DNA from: Vespula vulgaris | Lineage: Eukaryota > Arthropoda > Insecta > Hymenoptera > Vespidae | Length of the DNA stretch: 64,000 nt | Assembly (NCBI RefSeq): GCF_905475345.1 | Contig: NC_066587.1 | Coordinates: 8,299,070 to 8,363,069, forward strand | Reading direction: 5' to 3' | Part shown: piece by piece, positions 1 through 14,100 of the stretch | Position numbering within the stretch: the stretch's first letter is position 1 | Layout of the letters: each line of letters opens with the position of its first letter | Translations under genes and position numbers: made by a program | Notes under the pieces: generated by a model | Seen by the model: only the letters and a program-made list of their open reading frames with translations | What the model was told of the DNA's origin: nothing | The model's database searches: none

Positions 1-1520
1 ACATCTGTTTTTTAACAGCTACCAGGATATTTTTTTGCGCTTTTTCTAGAGAACTTAGTTTCTATATCCACTTCTAACTCACAGTACGAAATATTTTTAT
101 GATTAGAAAAATAATGTAATTAAGGAAACAGGTCTTTAACCGCAGAGAAACGAAATAGAATCCAGTTGTTATAGGAAGCTATTTAAGCAAAGAAGCAGGG
201 TCAATTACACACGACGCGTGGCCACACAAGACTCGGTGATTTAACAATACAAAAAAAAGAAGCTAAAAAAGAACTTCAGTGTCGTTACGGACATAATATA
301 TGTATTGTAATATAGTAACGATCGTTGTTGGTTAGAACCGCAGAAGGTAGTCGTAATTAACTTAAGCCTAATAGAGCGTTTAGCGTAGGTTAGTTTGGGG
401 TAGGTTCGTCGTATTAGCATAAATCATGGAGTCAAATTCCTGGCGGTGGAAGGAGCGGTAGTTTATCATAGTTTAGAAATGAAGGGGTTACCACTCTGAT
501 ACACGTCGCTTGTTATTATGATAGTGCTCGAGTCAAATGGGTTTTCCAACATGATTCGACCGACGTTAAAGTCTCTGACGAGACTGCGTATACCTGAACA
601 GTTGAACGTTTCTCAATGGCGCGGAAGCAGCATGATTTACATGGTTAACATGATAGTGAATTCTAGTCATTATTATACTATTACAATGGTCTAATGTACT
701 GCGATCTTTTATTCCATTAGATCGAACTTTCCTTTGGGATGAAGTAATTGACAGTAATATTTAAATAACACTTATTGCAGAAATTCCAATGTCAAAAAAT
801 TGATTATATGTTTATTTTTGAAATTACTGAATGATTCTACGTATTTTAAAGCTTCAAAAATAGAATAAAATTCCATGAACAAAAAAATCGTTATTTCTGA
901 CGAGTAACATAATCAAGAAGGTATATTAATACGATAACCATAAAATACTCCGCAAACGTTATCGATCCCAAAATAGCGGGCAACAGGATGCGAAGACTGC
1001 TTAATATTCAATATATAACGCAAAAATTGAATATAACGTTACCGGTTGATTGTTTGCGAATTCTGCATGCAAAATTTAATACGCGTGCAAGCGACTTGTG
1101 TGGTCCCGCATAATATACAAAGAACTTCGTTCGTTCGTTTGGACCTTAATCTTTCAAAGGAACAATTCGATCACAAAACGAGAAGCACTATAGAGTAAAA
1201 AAAAAAAAGAAAAGATAAAAAAGAGAAAATGTTCTTCTTATTTCAAAAATTCGCTGCGCGTCATTGAGAAACAAGATTTCACCGATATATACTGTGAGAA
1301 AAAGATCTACTCGTATCGTTTCCACGCCCACTGAGAATGTTTCCGAACTCAAAAGAATGGGTCGCGCGTGCTCGCGACAGAGGAAGAAAAGGGAGTTGGA
1401 GAAAATCGAAAAATGAAAATAATTTCTGGATTTTTCGATCGGTCAAGCGCTTGGTATCCGTGCGTACGATGAGAGAAGGTTCTGCCGGAAAAGGGTTTCC
1501 AATCGACGAGAAAACGCAAA

Positions 1521-1560
1521 AGGTCGTATCCCAGGATCTCAGGTCGTATCCCAGGATGAT
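1521..1560. repeat. 20-bp direct tandem duplication
   Basis: Two adjacent 20-bp units share their first 17 bases (aggtcgtatcccaggat), then end ctc and gat. It is a small local duplication in the gene-free block, with no function visible. Confidence 0.85.
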
Positions 1561-3627
1561 GGTACTCTCGCCCAAAACCCATAAAAACGCCCATCGTCTT
1601 CTGATTAACGCCGCTTTAGCGTCACGCAGAATTTTCTTTTTTCGTTTCTTCGAAAAATCAAGAAAGGGATAATTAAAAGGATACATGTTTCACTTTTTTT
1701 CTTAGATCCTGACGTAGTTTTTATTTTATTACTGTATTTACCAAATCTTAAGTAATTAACATGTATACTTATATAAATTGTTGTAAAGAACTTATAGAAG
1801 GATCACTTGTATTCCGCATGACAGATCACATCACTCGAGTTTCGATCCACTCACAATCAGTAGAAAACGAGTCTTATTAGCAGCGGAGACGGGATAAACG
1901 GAACTAAACGTTCTAAACGGTGCTCACACGACACAATGCAACAACAATGATCTCGCACGAATGCAACGAAGAAATATTTTCGAATTTCTCCTTGGCAAAA
2001 ACGCCGAGTAGCCAGCAATTCGGACTGGCCATAGAAATGCTAACGCACCTTAGAAACTATCAAAAGGACCGCTTTTCGACCAATGATCGATCGTGTCCGA
2101 ATGGAAGAAACGTTGTATAGCTGGAGCTCGCGTGCCGATGCCGCTCATTGATCCGCGGCATGAGAAAGTTCCAAATTAGTACTATAACGTTTTTACCGTA
2201 CCTCTCATTTCCTTCCTTCCTTTCTTTCTTCTTCTCCCTTATTTCCCCCAAAGGATTCGGAGAACTGACAATATAAGAAGTCTAAAAACAAATTATGTGT
2301 TAAAAGCTGATGCGAGTTACGCCGTTGTATCATAAACGAATATACTTGAATAATTATTTTCTTTTGATAGAATGCGAGGATCGATTAAGCGATCTCGCGC
2401 GAAAATCTTTTTTAGCCTATACATACTACCGTTAAAAATCGGATGTAAATTTTTATACATAGATATTTTCATATCTCTTACGTGAATATTTTCATATAAT
2501 TATTTTGCTTTAATATAAAATTGGTTAAATAGTGTACTAATCAATAACTAATAATAATCTAAGAGTATACATGAGTTACTTCGACAGTAGAAACTGAATA
2601 AATCAGATTGCTAATCCGAAACTCATTACTTTTGAATAAAGAACGTATATAATTTGTCAATTATCACTCGTGGTTTCACGGGCGTCTGAAACAGTTTACG
2701 CGCGAGCCGCAACATTCATTAGCATAATCCTCGAAAACGTCAAGTGTTCGTACTACGGCCCGCCGCCGGCTCATAATAACAGGTGGTTCGATTGTTAGGA
2801 ATTAAAGTATCGCCTGGGGTCGACACGCATATAGTAAAAATCGATAATCGATAACCTGGTAGCCGAATAAACGAACGTCTGCACGTAAATCACAAGGAAC
2901 CAACCGTCATAATGGTTTAGCTTCCATGTTGCGCATTTCTAGATCGTGAAAAAATATCCATAAATTCTTATTGCGTTCACTTTACCGTTGATTCGCAAGA
3001 AATAGTATCTATATTATTCCATAAATCGTCTATAAACTTTCAGATTATTCAGCGAAAAATCACTGCATTTGAAATATCCCCTGCAGGGAGAGACTCTTTA
3101 AGTCTATTCGTATTACCATAATTACCGGCGAATTGGAAGCGAGCAAACGTTTTACGCGTTACATAAACACGTATAATCATCCAAAAAACGAAAAGTTAGA
3201 AAAGCCACGACGGAAAAAAATTAGAATTTATTTAGAAGATATTATTAGAAGATTCATATTAAATTTCATAATTTCGGATTAATTTTATTCTGAATAAAAC
3301 TTACTTCACGTGACTTAACGCATACGATCAACTTCGAACGTCGATCGAAGAAGAAGAAAAAAGACAGAGAAGATGACAGGCAGAACACGAGTGTCAAGTA
3401 GAGGGGGATAAGATAAAGAGAGAGCGGGACAGAGGTGTGTGCCATAGCTCGCGTGTTCTCAAAGCGTGACCGAAGAAGAAGAGTCCGACGGTTCGGTCGA
3501 AGGAGAAGCAACGATCGGAAGCAAGTTAAGGGCGGGGAATCGGAATCGAGGACTGGCAGCACGCGCCAGCCACACGCCTCGAGTCCTCCGGCCGGTTGAG
3601 CCGCCCTTCTTCTTCGTTCTCTCCTCG

Positions 3628-3720
3628 TTCTCCTCCTCCTCCTCCTCCTCCTCTTCACCTCCTCCTCCACCTCCTCCTCCTCCTCCTCCTCCTCCTCCTC
3701 CTCCTCCTTTCCCTCTTTCT
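3628..3720. repeat. (CTC)n-type microsatellite in a CT-rich tract
   Basis: A nearly pure run of CTC/TCC trinucleotides with a few interruptions. It continues into CT-rich sequence to about 3755. It produces long poly-Ser, poly-Pro, poly-Leu and poly-Glu open frames on both strands, which I treat as artefacts. Confidence 0.9.
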
Positions 3721-3767
3721 CCTCTTTCTCCTCTACTCTCCGTTCTTCGTTCTTCCTTGCGAACGCA

Positions 3768-3805
3768 TACACCTGGGACAGTTGGCAGGCGAGAGACAAG
3801 AGTCC
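3768..3805 (+). promoter_or_regulatory. conserved motif block, copy 1 (shared with 15,535-15,576)
   Basis: This block reads cacctggga, cagttggc, a gcgaga core, then gagac and gagtcc. The same words recur in the same order and spacing at 15,535-15,576. The first word contains the E-box CACCTG. Two matching blocks 11.8 kb apart in otherwise unrelated DNA suggest duplicated promoter or enhancer elements, or alternative first exons. The function is unknown. Confidence 0.4.
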
Positions 3806-3929
3806 GAATCGTCTACTAGACCGTGTCTTCTTTTCCTTCGCTTCGTACGAGAGAAGTGATGAAGAGAGAAGCAGAGAAAGAGAAAGAAATAGGGAGGGAC
3901 GTGTACGAATCAAAAAGTTACGTGCGAGA

Positions 3930-4140
3930 GGAAGGTGCCAGAGAAAAAGAAAAAAGAAGCAAAGAAGAGTGAGAGAGAAAAAGAAAGAGAGAAAGAAAGG
4001 TTCCCTAATCGTCGACCTAATCGTACCACCAGCATATCCTTCGAATCGATCCTCAGATTACCGTCTTTCCACGCACGTGCGTTTGATCGAAACTCTTCTC
4101 TTTATCTTTCTCTTTCTCTTTTTCTTTCTTTTTCTCTCAC
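3930..4140. repeat. GA-rich tract followed by CT-rich tract
   Basis: About 3935-4000 is almost pure purine (GAGAAAGA-like) and about 4095-4140 almost pure pyrimidine (CTTTCTCTTT-like). The pair could pair back on itself as an imperfect long hairpin. Similar GA/CT tracts recur at about 5790-5835, 10,755-10,777, 10,920-10,970, 11,630-11,700 and 14,320-14,346. Insect GAGA-type factors bind such runs, so regulatory use is possible but unproven. Confidence 0.6.
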
Positions 4141-7100
4141 TGAAAAAAGGGAAACGTACTATGTACGTAACATAAAGACGTTAATGGCGGAAAGGAAGTC
4201 GCGGCGAAGAAGTTTGGTAGATACCTGATTTCCTTGGACGGTAGTTTGCCCGGTCGGTAGATTAAACCCTCAAGGGAGAGCGGGTGCAGCCTGCTGCTAG
4301 CCGTATGCTCTCCATATGGCCCGGTCCTCCCTCAAAAAAGCAACCCGTGCAGCTCGAGCTCGCGAGTGCCTTCCATTCACCCTATCGCTTATTAGACTAC
4401 CTTTGAATCCCTTTGTGACACCCCTTCGATCGCTACTCCGTAAAGAAGTCGCGAAGATCGAACGTCATTGATCTTTCTAGGAAAATAATTAGCCTCGATA
4501 TCTCGATATAGATTAATAGAATTGACTTGAGCGAACTACGTCTTGCAAATAGTAAATAAGAAATAGCTTCTTTTATTTTCTAATCTAATTCGAACGTTAA
4601 AATCGAAACAAAATATTATTTTCTTTCTACAGCAATGAGAATTACCATTTTGTTTGATATATTCGTTATTTCGTATGTTTATTTGTTCGTTTTTGAAATT
4701 GAAATTGATGAAGAAGACAAATTCGTTAAGTTCTCACGAAGTTTTTACGATAAAACAGGGGCCTAAACACCGTGCGAAGAAGGCGGAGAGAGGAAGAGAG
4801 AAATACAGAGATAGCAAGAGAACCGAATATATCGGAGCCGCCCACATCCGGAGGTTGCAACGGCATTACATCGAACACCTTCGGTATCATGGCACAAAGA
4901 GTTTGTTGGTTTTACTCGTACGGCTAACTACGCATTTATCCTGCTCGATCTGGCATTCTATCGTAAATTGAGCGGCAGCCATAAATTCGACAAGCCGTCG
5001 GCCAATTTCGGATAAACGCGGCCATGCTCCTCAGTATGGGAAAGACGAACCAAGTTAACGGTTCTCCTTTCGATCCTTTATCAATCTCCATACGAAAGAG
5101 AACGTCATTTCGTCAGATGGATTGAATTTTCACGTTGTCCTTGTTTTTCACAACATTAGATAATAATAAAGGAATGAAATCAGAAAAGAAAAACACAGGT
5201 ATATACACACATGTATATCTAGACACAAGTGGTTGGAAACCATTTAGACGAAACAAAACTAAAACGGTTCTTAAGATCTGAAAGCAATATCGATCTCCAT
5301 AAAAATCCACCCTACTGTTTTATATCTCACGAGAAACATACGACATCCTCTTCTGAAAGATTTTTCAAAGTTAATATTAGGAAACTATGTAATAAACGAG
5401 TTTCCTTTCCGGTACCCAATCGTCAACCCTAAAAGAAAGCCTCGATTTACATTCGAGCAAGTTCGAAAAGAAAAATTGACTTCCTCGTGAACGTTTTGCT
5501 CGTCCTTTCCAAGATAAATAAAAAAAAAGGAAAACATGAAGATTTACCCTGTCTTGAGAACACGAAGATCGATGTCTTATCGTTCTGAAGATCCAGATAC
5601 GGAGGCGACATAGTAAAGGACGACAAGAAGAAGAAAACAAAAGAGTGAGAAGATCTTCGTGAAATGGTACCATAAAATTTCTAGCATTTAGGAACGGGGC
5701 AGACTGATCCGATCCGACGATAGGAACGCCTCTACGCGTTGAAATAGGTGCGAAGAAGGTCTTTCGAGACGGCGACACCCAAGATCATCTCCTCTTTTTC
5801 TTTCTCGTCCGCTCCTTTTCTCTCTTTCCTTCTCTTACACAAAAAATTTACCTGACTCTCTTCATCTGTGGACAGTGTACGATCAGATTACGAACGAAAG
5901 GGAGACTTGGAGAGAAAAGAGAAATTTACAGATCCTACTTCGTTTAACAGACCATCGACTCTACCGGCACCTTTACGATCCGCGGATCCTTCGTCCTTTC
6001 TTTTTTCTTTCTTTTTGTTACTCCCTGAAACATTATACATAGTCAATGAGAGGATGAGATAAACGGCAAGAATTATGCTTGTTCGTTAGATTATTCGCCG
6101 TTAACGACTTCCCGTTCCTCGGAAAAAAGAAAAACAAGGGATTTTTTCTTAAGGACTTAAGAGATGGATTGATCGCTATCGACAAGTAAAACACGAAGTA
6201 GTCGTGTCGAGGGTAATCAATTGATATATTAAGCTCGTTTCTTGATTCATTGGAATCTTGTACCGACATGCTTTTACATTACCTTTTACATTAGCTTTCT
6301 CGATAACTAGTCAAAGTCACGCTTCAGTCATTAACTATGACATGATTTGTTTTTGATTTGTTTGTTTCTCTTTATTGAAGTTATTTAAAAGAGATGATTT
6401 ATTATCTTATCCATCGAAAGGATAAAAATCATATGTATGTATGAATAGAAAATAACAGTGATATTATGTTTAAACGATTAGTACAATCGTTGATATGCTA
6501 ATATAGTAAATTTCCGAAGAGAACCGCTCATTTGCTCTAACTAATATTAGTGGGCGGTTGAAAGCCGTGGGCGGGCAACATAGTTTTATCACTCTTTCGA
6601 GAGGCTTTGTCTTATTGCCGATGGTCAAGACCACCCCGTATTTTAAATTTGGCTTCCAATCTTCCAGGAAAACAATACCTATGTATATACACTTTTTCTT
6701 TTTTTATTTTTAGCCGTCCGTCATATAAACGGACGATTCTAATGACATCAGTTTAAGAAGATACCCTAAATCCGCGAAAAGTTCGTTAAAATCAATCTAT
6801 AGGAAACGTCGTTCATTAGTTTTTTATTATATCAGTTTTTTATTATCATGATTCATGTAGATGAATTTATTGTAATAGCTGAAGGATATTCACCATGAGA
6901 GATATTACCCATGAGCGATGATCACATTAGAACGCAAAATAGATTAAGATTTCTAGGATATCCGCGTTTATCTTGTCTCACTTAATTAATGCTAACGAAT
7001 GGAAAATAAAAAAGATGAGAACCGAACTATAACGTTCGTTGTAGGTCTTCCCTCATTAGGACAAAATTTCCTTGAGTTCTCCGTTGTATGGGCCACCCAC

Positions 7101-9459
7101 AGTTTCGATCGCGGAATCTCTTAATAATAGAAACTATGTAAAAAGTTTAATTTTCATAATGCACAAGTTATTTGTCCAGTAAATAAAGTATTTAGTTATG
7201 GTTTAAAGAAGTATAAAAAGACCGAACTAAGGTTCGAGAGGAAGATATCACCGAGTCTGTTCGATCGGACATTAATTTGCTTGTTATCGAAAGAATGAAA
7301 TCTACGATAGAATCCTCACAGCCGGAGAACGCAGATTTCTATCGACAGATAGGCAGAGATCTATCGGTGGGTTGAATATTCGATCTCATGATACTTAAGA
7401 AACTCGTACGGAACCCATTTGATTAAAAAAAGAAACGATTGGAATTTTCGTTTATCTTCATGCGAAACAGGTGGATCCTTCAAAGAAAAAAAAGTGGTAT
7501 GCACTGGCGTATTCGAAGATGCATCCTCGTCGAAAATTAGTTTCCTCAAAGGAGCGTCTTATTTTTCAGGAGGTATCGAAGGGGAGCTACGAACTCACGA
7601 TGTGTGTAATTCGTTCGGTTCTCTTGCGTTACATGCGGACGATTTCACAGCAGTCATTTGCCCTTTCTTTTGTGAAAAGTGGTGCAGAGAACTTTTTTCC
7701 CGTTCATCGGAGGGTGATCGTCTCGAAAGAGAAAAAGAGAGATCGTGTAGAGATAGTTGAGATCACCGAAGGACCACCCTGGTATGTACCCTGATGAGAG
7801 GAACCATAATGAAAACGGTGTCCGATGTCTCATCGGGAATGTTGACACCTGTAAACGTCGTTAATGTGCTGGACATCAGTAGCAGTAAACATCGTTCTTT
7901 CGACTAAGCGTACCCCGACGCACTGTCTTATCTGATTCTTAACAATTCAAGATCTTTGTAAACTGTTGGTTGTATCTTCAAAAAAAAAAGAAAACATAGT
8001 ATCTAGCTCATAAATAATTTCTTAAAAAGGAAAGAAAAATATCTACTACATGATTAGGATCGAAATAAAAATAAAACAAGTAGAAAATAGATCGAATCAA
8101 ACATTATACAGCGAAAGATCTATTCAGTCGGTGTAAAAACATTGACGTTTAAAGACACAAAATGAGTGCCAATGCTCGACGTAAAATACATCGAAACTTT
8201 TTTAACGGTTGCATTTAACTTGTCGAAGCGATGAGCTTCTTCACGTACCGCACATACGAAACCATTCGTTTTGTAGATCGTTTAGTGTCATACTTTCACG
8301 AGTACGATAATGCGCACATTGAGCCATCAAAACAGATATATTGAGGAAGAGGCGGAACAGTTATTACAGACGAATGGTCTTCTCTCTTTCTCGGTTACAA
8401 ATCAAATAACACTTTACCTTGACCGACAGCCCAAACACATGGCCGCAAACGGAACGCACAAGGTGAATGCACGCGCCGCGCCAGCAATAAATGTAATTTA
8501 GTTTTTCATAAGACTTTCACGGGAAAAAATATATTTTTTGTCTTTACATAATATTGGAGATATTATATCTACATATGTCTCTCTATATAGATAATATAAT
8601 AAGATATAACATATATACATGTTTGTATATTATGTGTATATCTAACTAACTACGATTCGATATAACGCAAAGGATGTATTACGAATCATGTCTGACAAGC
8701 GACCGGAGGAAGATCTGAGAAAGGGAGAAAATTATCCCGTCAAGATATTAAGACGAAAATAGCAGAGCAACGTCCGCCCACGCTCGCAACTCGTTATAAG
8801 CTCGAAGGTGTGCGTCCACGACTCCTTTGACCCCGTGATCCTGTTTTAACACCTTTCGGTATCGTTACATTGTAATCCGGTAATTGCCGACCGGCAGGGG
8901 ATTGTCATAACGTTAACTGGACTGGTCTCGGTCTATTCGAGAAAGGGCGAACATTTTCTTCATCCTCTTCTTCCACGCATCGTCGATCGTCCAAAAAGAG
9001 GCAAAGAAGGAAAGAAGGTGAGATGTTTGTGGTAGCAAGTATCATGACCAACGCGATTATTATCCCGAAGTATGTAATCTCAAGAAGCGTCGATATTACC
9101 AATAAAATCTGTGATATTACCGATAGATTTTTACTAAACCATTCGAAACGAAGCAGAATATTTCTGTCAAAAATAGATTCTTAACTTTAACTTTTAGACG
9201 AAGAATGTATTTAAATGAAGAGTTATTTAAAATAATAACACACGGATCAAATATTATTAGGAAATACTTAACAAACAAAATATCGTAGGAAAATCTAACG
9301 AAAATTCTTACGAAAAATTATTGACACGTTGTAAAATTAAATTTTATAAAGAAACGAAAATATTCCATTTTATCGATAACTTTCGTTAACGATATCGAAG
9401 GAAACGACGCATCGTAAGTAAATGTTCTCTTGATCGATTAATTTGCAATTAAGTCTCGC

Positions 9460-9546
9460 CACGTGTCTCACACTGCTAGGAGCAGGAAGAACGCATGCAC
9501 ATTGAGCACACGTGAGCCGCAGCACGTGTATGTGGTAACACAGCTG
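9460..9546. promoter_or_regulatory. cluster of three CACGTG E-boxes plus CAGCTG
   Basis: Perfect palindromic CACGTG sites lie at 9460-9465, 9509-9514 and 9523-9528, and a CAGCTG E-box at 9541-9546. Three identical 6-mers within 69 bp are unlikely by chance. CACGTG is the site of bHLH-type factors such as MYC/MAX and CLOCK/CYCLE. Which factor, if any, acts here is unknown. Confidence 0.4.
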
Positions 9547-10339
9547 CGAGGATTCACCTCGGAAATGATCCTTTCGCATATCTTCTTTCACGATGCGTAG
9601 CTGAGAAAACAAAGTGGCAATTGCAAAGGTATAAAAACTGCAGAGCTTTGATTTTGCTAGAAATTTAACTTACCGTTCGATTTATAAAGGCTTATGTAAT
9701 TTCTATAATAATTTGAAGAGGAAGAGAGAACAAGGCAAGGTTTTTTGAAATAAATTCGATCTCGAAACTCGATCGAGGCCGTAAATTTCTTCCTCTCCGG
9801 ATCTCATCAGCGTCTTAAAACAAACAGCTCCACCCTCTTCGACGGGCTATAAGACGCGGCCGATTCGATAATCAAATAACGCCGATTCGATCGGACTGTT
9901 GGCTCCGTATAATTAAAGGAGATATAATTAAGGTAGACTCTTTTTTGGGAGAGAGAAAGAGAGAGTGAATGTATTAAGCTATTATTGGTTATTAGCCGCT
10001 TTATTAGATTAGGCTATCGAAGAAAAAGGGATGGTACCATGACGGAAAAAGAGGAAATACGTCATCATCCGTGTTAAAGTTTGTAAGGATTACTCAATAA
10101 CGAATCAGTAACTATTATAAACTGAAATAGTTCTTTATGTCTCGACTTAAGGATGAAATGATTTAAATGAAATGTGTAACATAAAATCATCTAAAAAAAA
10201 ATGAAAATCATTGAATCAAGAATAGCAACGAAAAGGAATTCTATTCGTCCAAAGAATTGGACTTATACATATATCGAAAAAACGATTGTGGAATATCATT
10301 GAGAATGGGTCCAGTAAAAAATAAACGTTCGTAATAGAA

Positions 10340-11110
10340 CGCAGCCCGCGAGAAAGTCTTGCCGCGCGCTACCTCAAGACGCCGATCAGGATCCCTTCGT
10401 CAAGATCGATCCTCCGTTGAAAAAGGGCACGAACAGAGAGCCCAGGACCCTTTCTCGCGCTGCTTTTCCTTCGTAAAACGTCCGTACGAATTGTCTCGTG
10501 AAAGGAGGCCCTATAAAAATGCCCTCGTCGTCGTCGGCGTGTTAGAGAAGAAGAGAGAGAGGGAGCAGGGCCACGAGGCCGTGACTCGAAGCACAACACT
10601 CGAGTCGCGACGAGAGATCGATCGATTCTCCTTCGAACTAGAAAGAAGCATACGACCACCTATATATTTAGCATATCCCCTATAACTGACAGCATGTTAT
10701 TTCACCAACAAATAATACGCAAGGACCATTGTGAATCCGAGCCGAATAAGTGTGTGTAAGAAAAAGAGAGAGAGAGAGTGAGCACTCGAGACTCAGAGAG
10801 CACCCTTAAACGCTTTTAAATACGCGCGGACGCTGCTTCAGGAGCGAAGAGGAAGAGGAGAAGAGAAAGAGGAGGTGGGCCAAGGAAAAGGTCGATCGGC
10901 TGCAATGGCTACGTCAATCTTTTCTCTCTCTCTCCCTCTCTCCATCTTTCTCTTTCTTCTTTCTGTTCCTTTGCTACCTGCTAAATTACTATAGCGTCGA
11001 GAGACGACGATCGTTCGAGGAATACTTTTCTCTTTGGAGGCTCCAATTATCGCACGGCGTCGATGAGCACACCCGTATCGCGTTGAAGATACGTCGTACA
11101 TAGGAGAATG
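10340..11110. other. GC-richer CpG-containing island, no gene assigned
   Basis: About 750 bp with clearly more G+C and CG dinucleotides than its surroundings, with a short (GA)n run near 10,760 and a CT-rich run near 10,920-10,970. Open frames here (10,359-10,685 + and 10,838-11,101 -) are Arg/Ser-rich and lack any family signature. It may be a promoter or an untranslated exon. Confidence 0.35.
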
Positions 11111-14100
11111 GCATCCGGAGCTACTTTTGCCGTCATTCTCCGAAGCTTCTCTATTTTTTCTTGTTCTTTTTTTTATAGCCTATGCTTCTGCCGACTATTA
11201 AGTGTTAATCGTTCCGACAGTTAGATCGAGAAGAATTCATCAGTTAGATAGCGATTTTCGTTTTATACAATATATGTTTGTCTTTTTCTTTTCATTATCC
11301 ATTAAAGTATTCTTCTTTTATATCCCTTCCTCTTTTCTTTTCTTTGTCGTTAAATAGGGTGACTCGTTTATTAGAATTCACGCGACACTATCGATCAGAT
11401 TAAAAACAATAGTACGTTGGTTAAATCGCATTGTAAACAAACTGCCATCTACATTAAAGGGTGAGAAAGAGAGAGAAAAGGAGGACCATTGAAGGTGAGG
11501 AGAGTAGAAAGAGGGTCATTATCCCTCTCAAATTTCTGCTGCATGCGATGGAGCAGAAGGAGAAGAGTTTAGCCCATCGTTCAACCGTCCCTCACCCTTG
11601 CCGTCCATTTGCCCTCTCGCCGTCCCTTTCTTCCTTCCTTTCTTTCTGTCTTCCTTTCTTCCTCTCATCCTTCTTCTCTTTCTCCTCCTTCTCTCCCTTT
11701 ACCTGCGCTCGTCCTGTCCTCGATCTCGCCGCAATCTGCAATTCCCACGATTTCTAACTCGAGACATCCATACGGAATGAGTGCGTGTATTATATGCAAA
11801 TCCTTAAATATACGAGCATATACATTAGTAATAAATGTATACTATATCTATGAAATAGATAAAGTTTATTTATATTTTAAAGGTATTTACGTATTGTACA
11901 AATACTTCACATTGTGACAAAATTTTATTTATTTTCAAGAAAACAAACCTAGGTCAATCGACGGAGTTTAGAAAAATTGAAAAAGTTCGAATGTTAAATA
12001 ACAAAATTTTCGAAAAAAAAACACCGTACAAAAGTTCATTGATATGCGAAGATATAATGTTCAGTCAATAAAAACGATATCGCTCTATAATCTATGACAT
12101 CTCGTGGGACACAAGATATTCAGCTCATCGATGTTCTGATATTCTAATCCCTCGAAAGGTGCGATATACTAAACGCTAATCCCACGCAAAAAGATGCTGT
12201 TTCGCGTCACAGCGAACAGGATTATTATTAGTTCTATTTAGCGAATATTTAAAATCGTCAGACACTCGTAATATGCTTTAATCCCAACTCTTTCGCAACA
12301 TCTCGGTTCATTATTCAGTCGTATATCTCACGAGATTAGGAGAACTCGGCGCCTATTCGTAGTTGAAAACGACTCCCGGGATCTCTTATTGTGATCCAAC
12401 GATCGTCGATTTTCGTTTTTGTATATATTTAAAGCTCCGGCTAACAATAAAAAAAAAATAGAAAAAGAAAGGAACAGAAATGAGAAGATGGGCAAACCAG
12501 AGTCGACTCGGCTGTCCTGGATCAGGTCAACCGAATACGCGTAAGCCGATTATCGCTGAGAAGCGTAGATGAAGAAACGAGAGGGGAGATGGAAATGGAG
12601 ACCTCCTTCGACAAAATGTCGCGTCGACGCGTTCGTAAATGTGCACCCGTTCGATAGATCGTTTGATCCTCTTAATACTGGATCTTGTTGTTGCTGGAAT
12701 AAACTTAGATCGTCAGGAATTGTATTAGCAAAAAAAATGATGTATTTATCTTCAAATAAATTTAGTTATAAAGTAATTTATTTACTATTTATTATTTAAA
12801 AGGTACATATATCTATATATTTCGTGCGAGTTTATCAATGAAGAAAAGATTTGCGATTGACGCATCACTCTTATGTCTATTGAAATTATACTGCACTGAC
12901 TAATTGCTCGAGGGAAAATAAGTCCAGTCACCTTCTTTTCGAAGGGATTAACGAGGAGGAGTCATGGGACTCGAACGTCCAAGAAAGGATCACGACCCAA
13001 ATTTGAAATTTGTATTAGTTGGGCCGAGAGAGAAAGAAGAAAGTACGTGGAAGAAGCGATTAGCGGCTCAAAACGGCTCAAAACCACCGCGCATTCAAGA
13101 CCGACCTACGTCGAAGACGAAGAGTTCGTCGGAAACTCGAGTTAATTGACGCCAAAGTGGAAAAATTGATTTTCAGGACGCTCTTCGGCGCGCAGAACGG
13201 CTACTGGGAATTGTTTTCGATGGTCCAGATTTTTCCTCCAAAGTTATTCGTTTTAAGTATCCAAAGCCTAATTTTATCTCATAGCTTTTGAACTCCCACG
13301 GTGTTAAAAAACTAAAAAAGAAATGAAAAATAACTTCTAAATAATAATTACTTATCATGAACGATGTCCAGGAATGGTATTTGTTTTTATACTTCAACTT
13401 CTTTTTCATTTTCAATGATATAATTCTCAAAATATTATATTTGACATGCTCAAAAATAAGAGTAGATTTGGATTTATACATTTTATCAACAAATCCAATG
13501 TAATAATAAAAATATTCTTATATAACATGATATATTTTTCTTATACAATATTCAATAATATATGTAATTTATATGAAGGGATGATTACGAATAGGTGAAT
13601 CTTTAATTGTAAGAGTAAAAAACGACCGGAAATGTCGGGGTCATGACATTCGTTAAAAATCGAACTCGCTGTTCGTAGTTACACAGCAAAAAGTAGGAAT
13701 GATTTTTCTTAGGAAGATGTGGGGGATCTTGTTTTCGAAAATTAATATTAGACGATGGAACGACGGTAGCCTAGTTATTAGGACCTACGAAGCGCCCTTT
13801 GAAACGAGGGGGTGGCGCCCGTGATTCGGGGTTGTAACAAACTTTCCACATCCAAAGTTCCGCTTTCTGTAACTTTCACATGCCAAACCAAAAGACGTAC
13901 AAATGCTACATATAATTTTACTACGCATTCACATATGTATATTTACACGTAATGAGTATAATTGTTACATTTCCTAGAACGCTAATAATTCTATATTTGT
14001 TAGCTTTCACACACTTATAAAAAGGATGTAGTACATTTTCCATTTTTAAGGATTAATTCACCGCCAAACAAATGCTTTCGACCGAAGCGAATGTTCACGG

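Noticed and set aside
3266..3913. 215-codon open frame on the minus strand, plus overlapping plus-strand frames at 3466-3859
   Set aside because: Made of Glu/Arg, Ser or Pro runs from the CTC microsatellite and GA/CT tracts. Open in several frames at once, with no family motif.
5377..5778. 133-codon minus-strand open frame
   Set aside because: No signal peptide or domain logic, unusual composition, and no splice partners; probably chance in a GC-richer block.
10359..10685. 108-codon plus-strand frame in the GC-rich island
   Set aside because: Arg-rich product with an equally long frame on the opposite strand. No homology that I recognise.
13765..13840. GC-rich stretch with ggcgcc words that looked like a tRNA or structured RNA
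   Set aside because: No acceptor-stem pairing or T-loop consensus found; pairing is weak.
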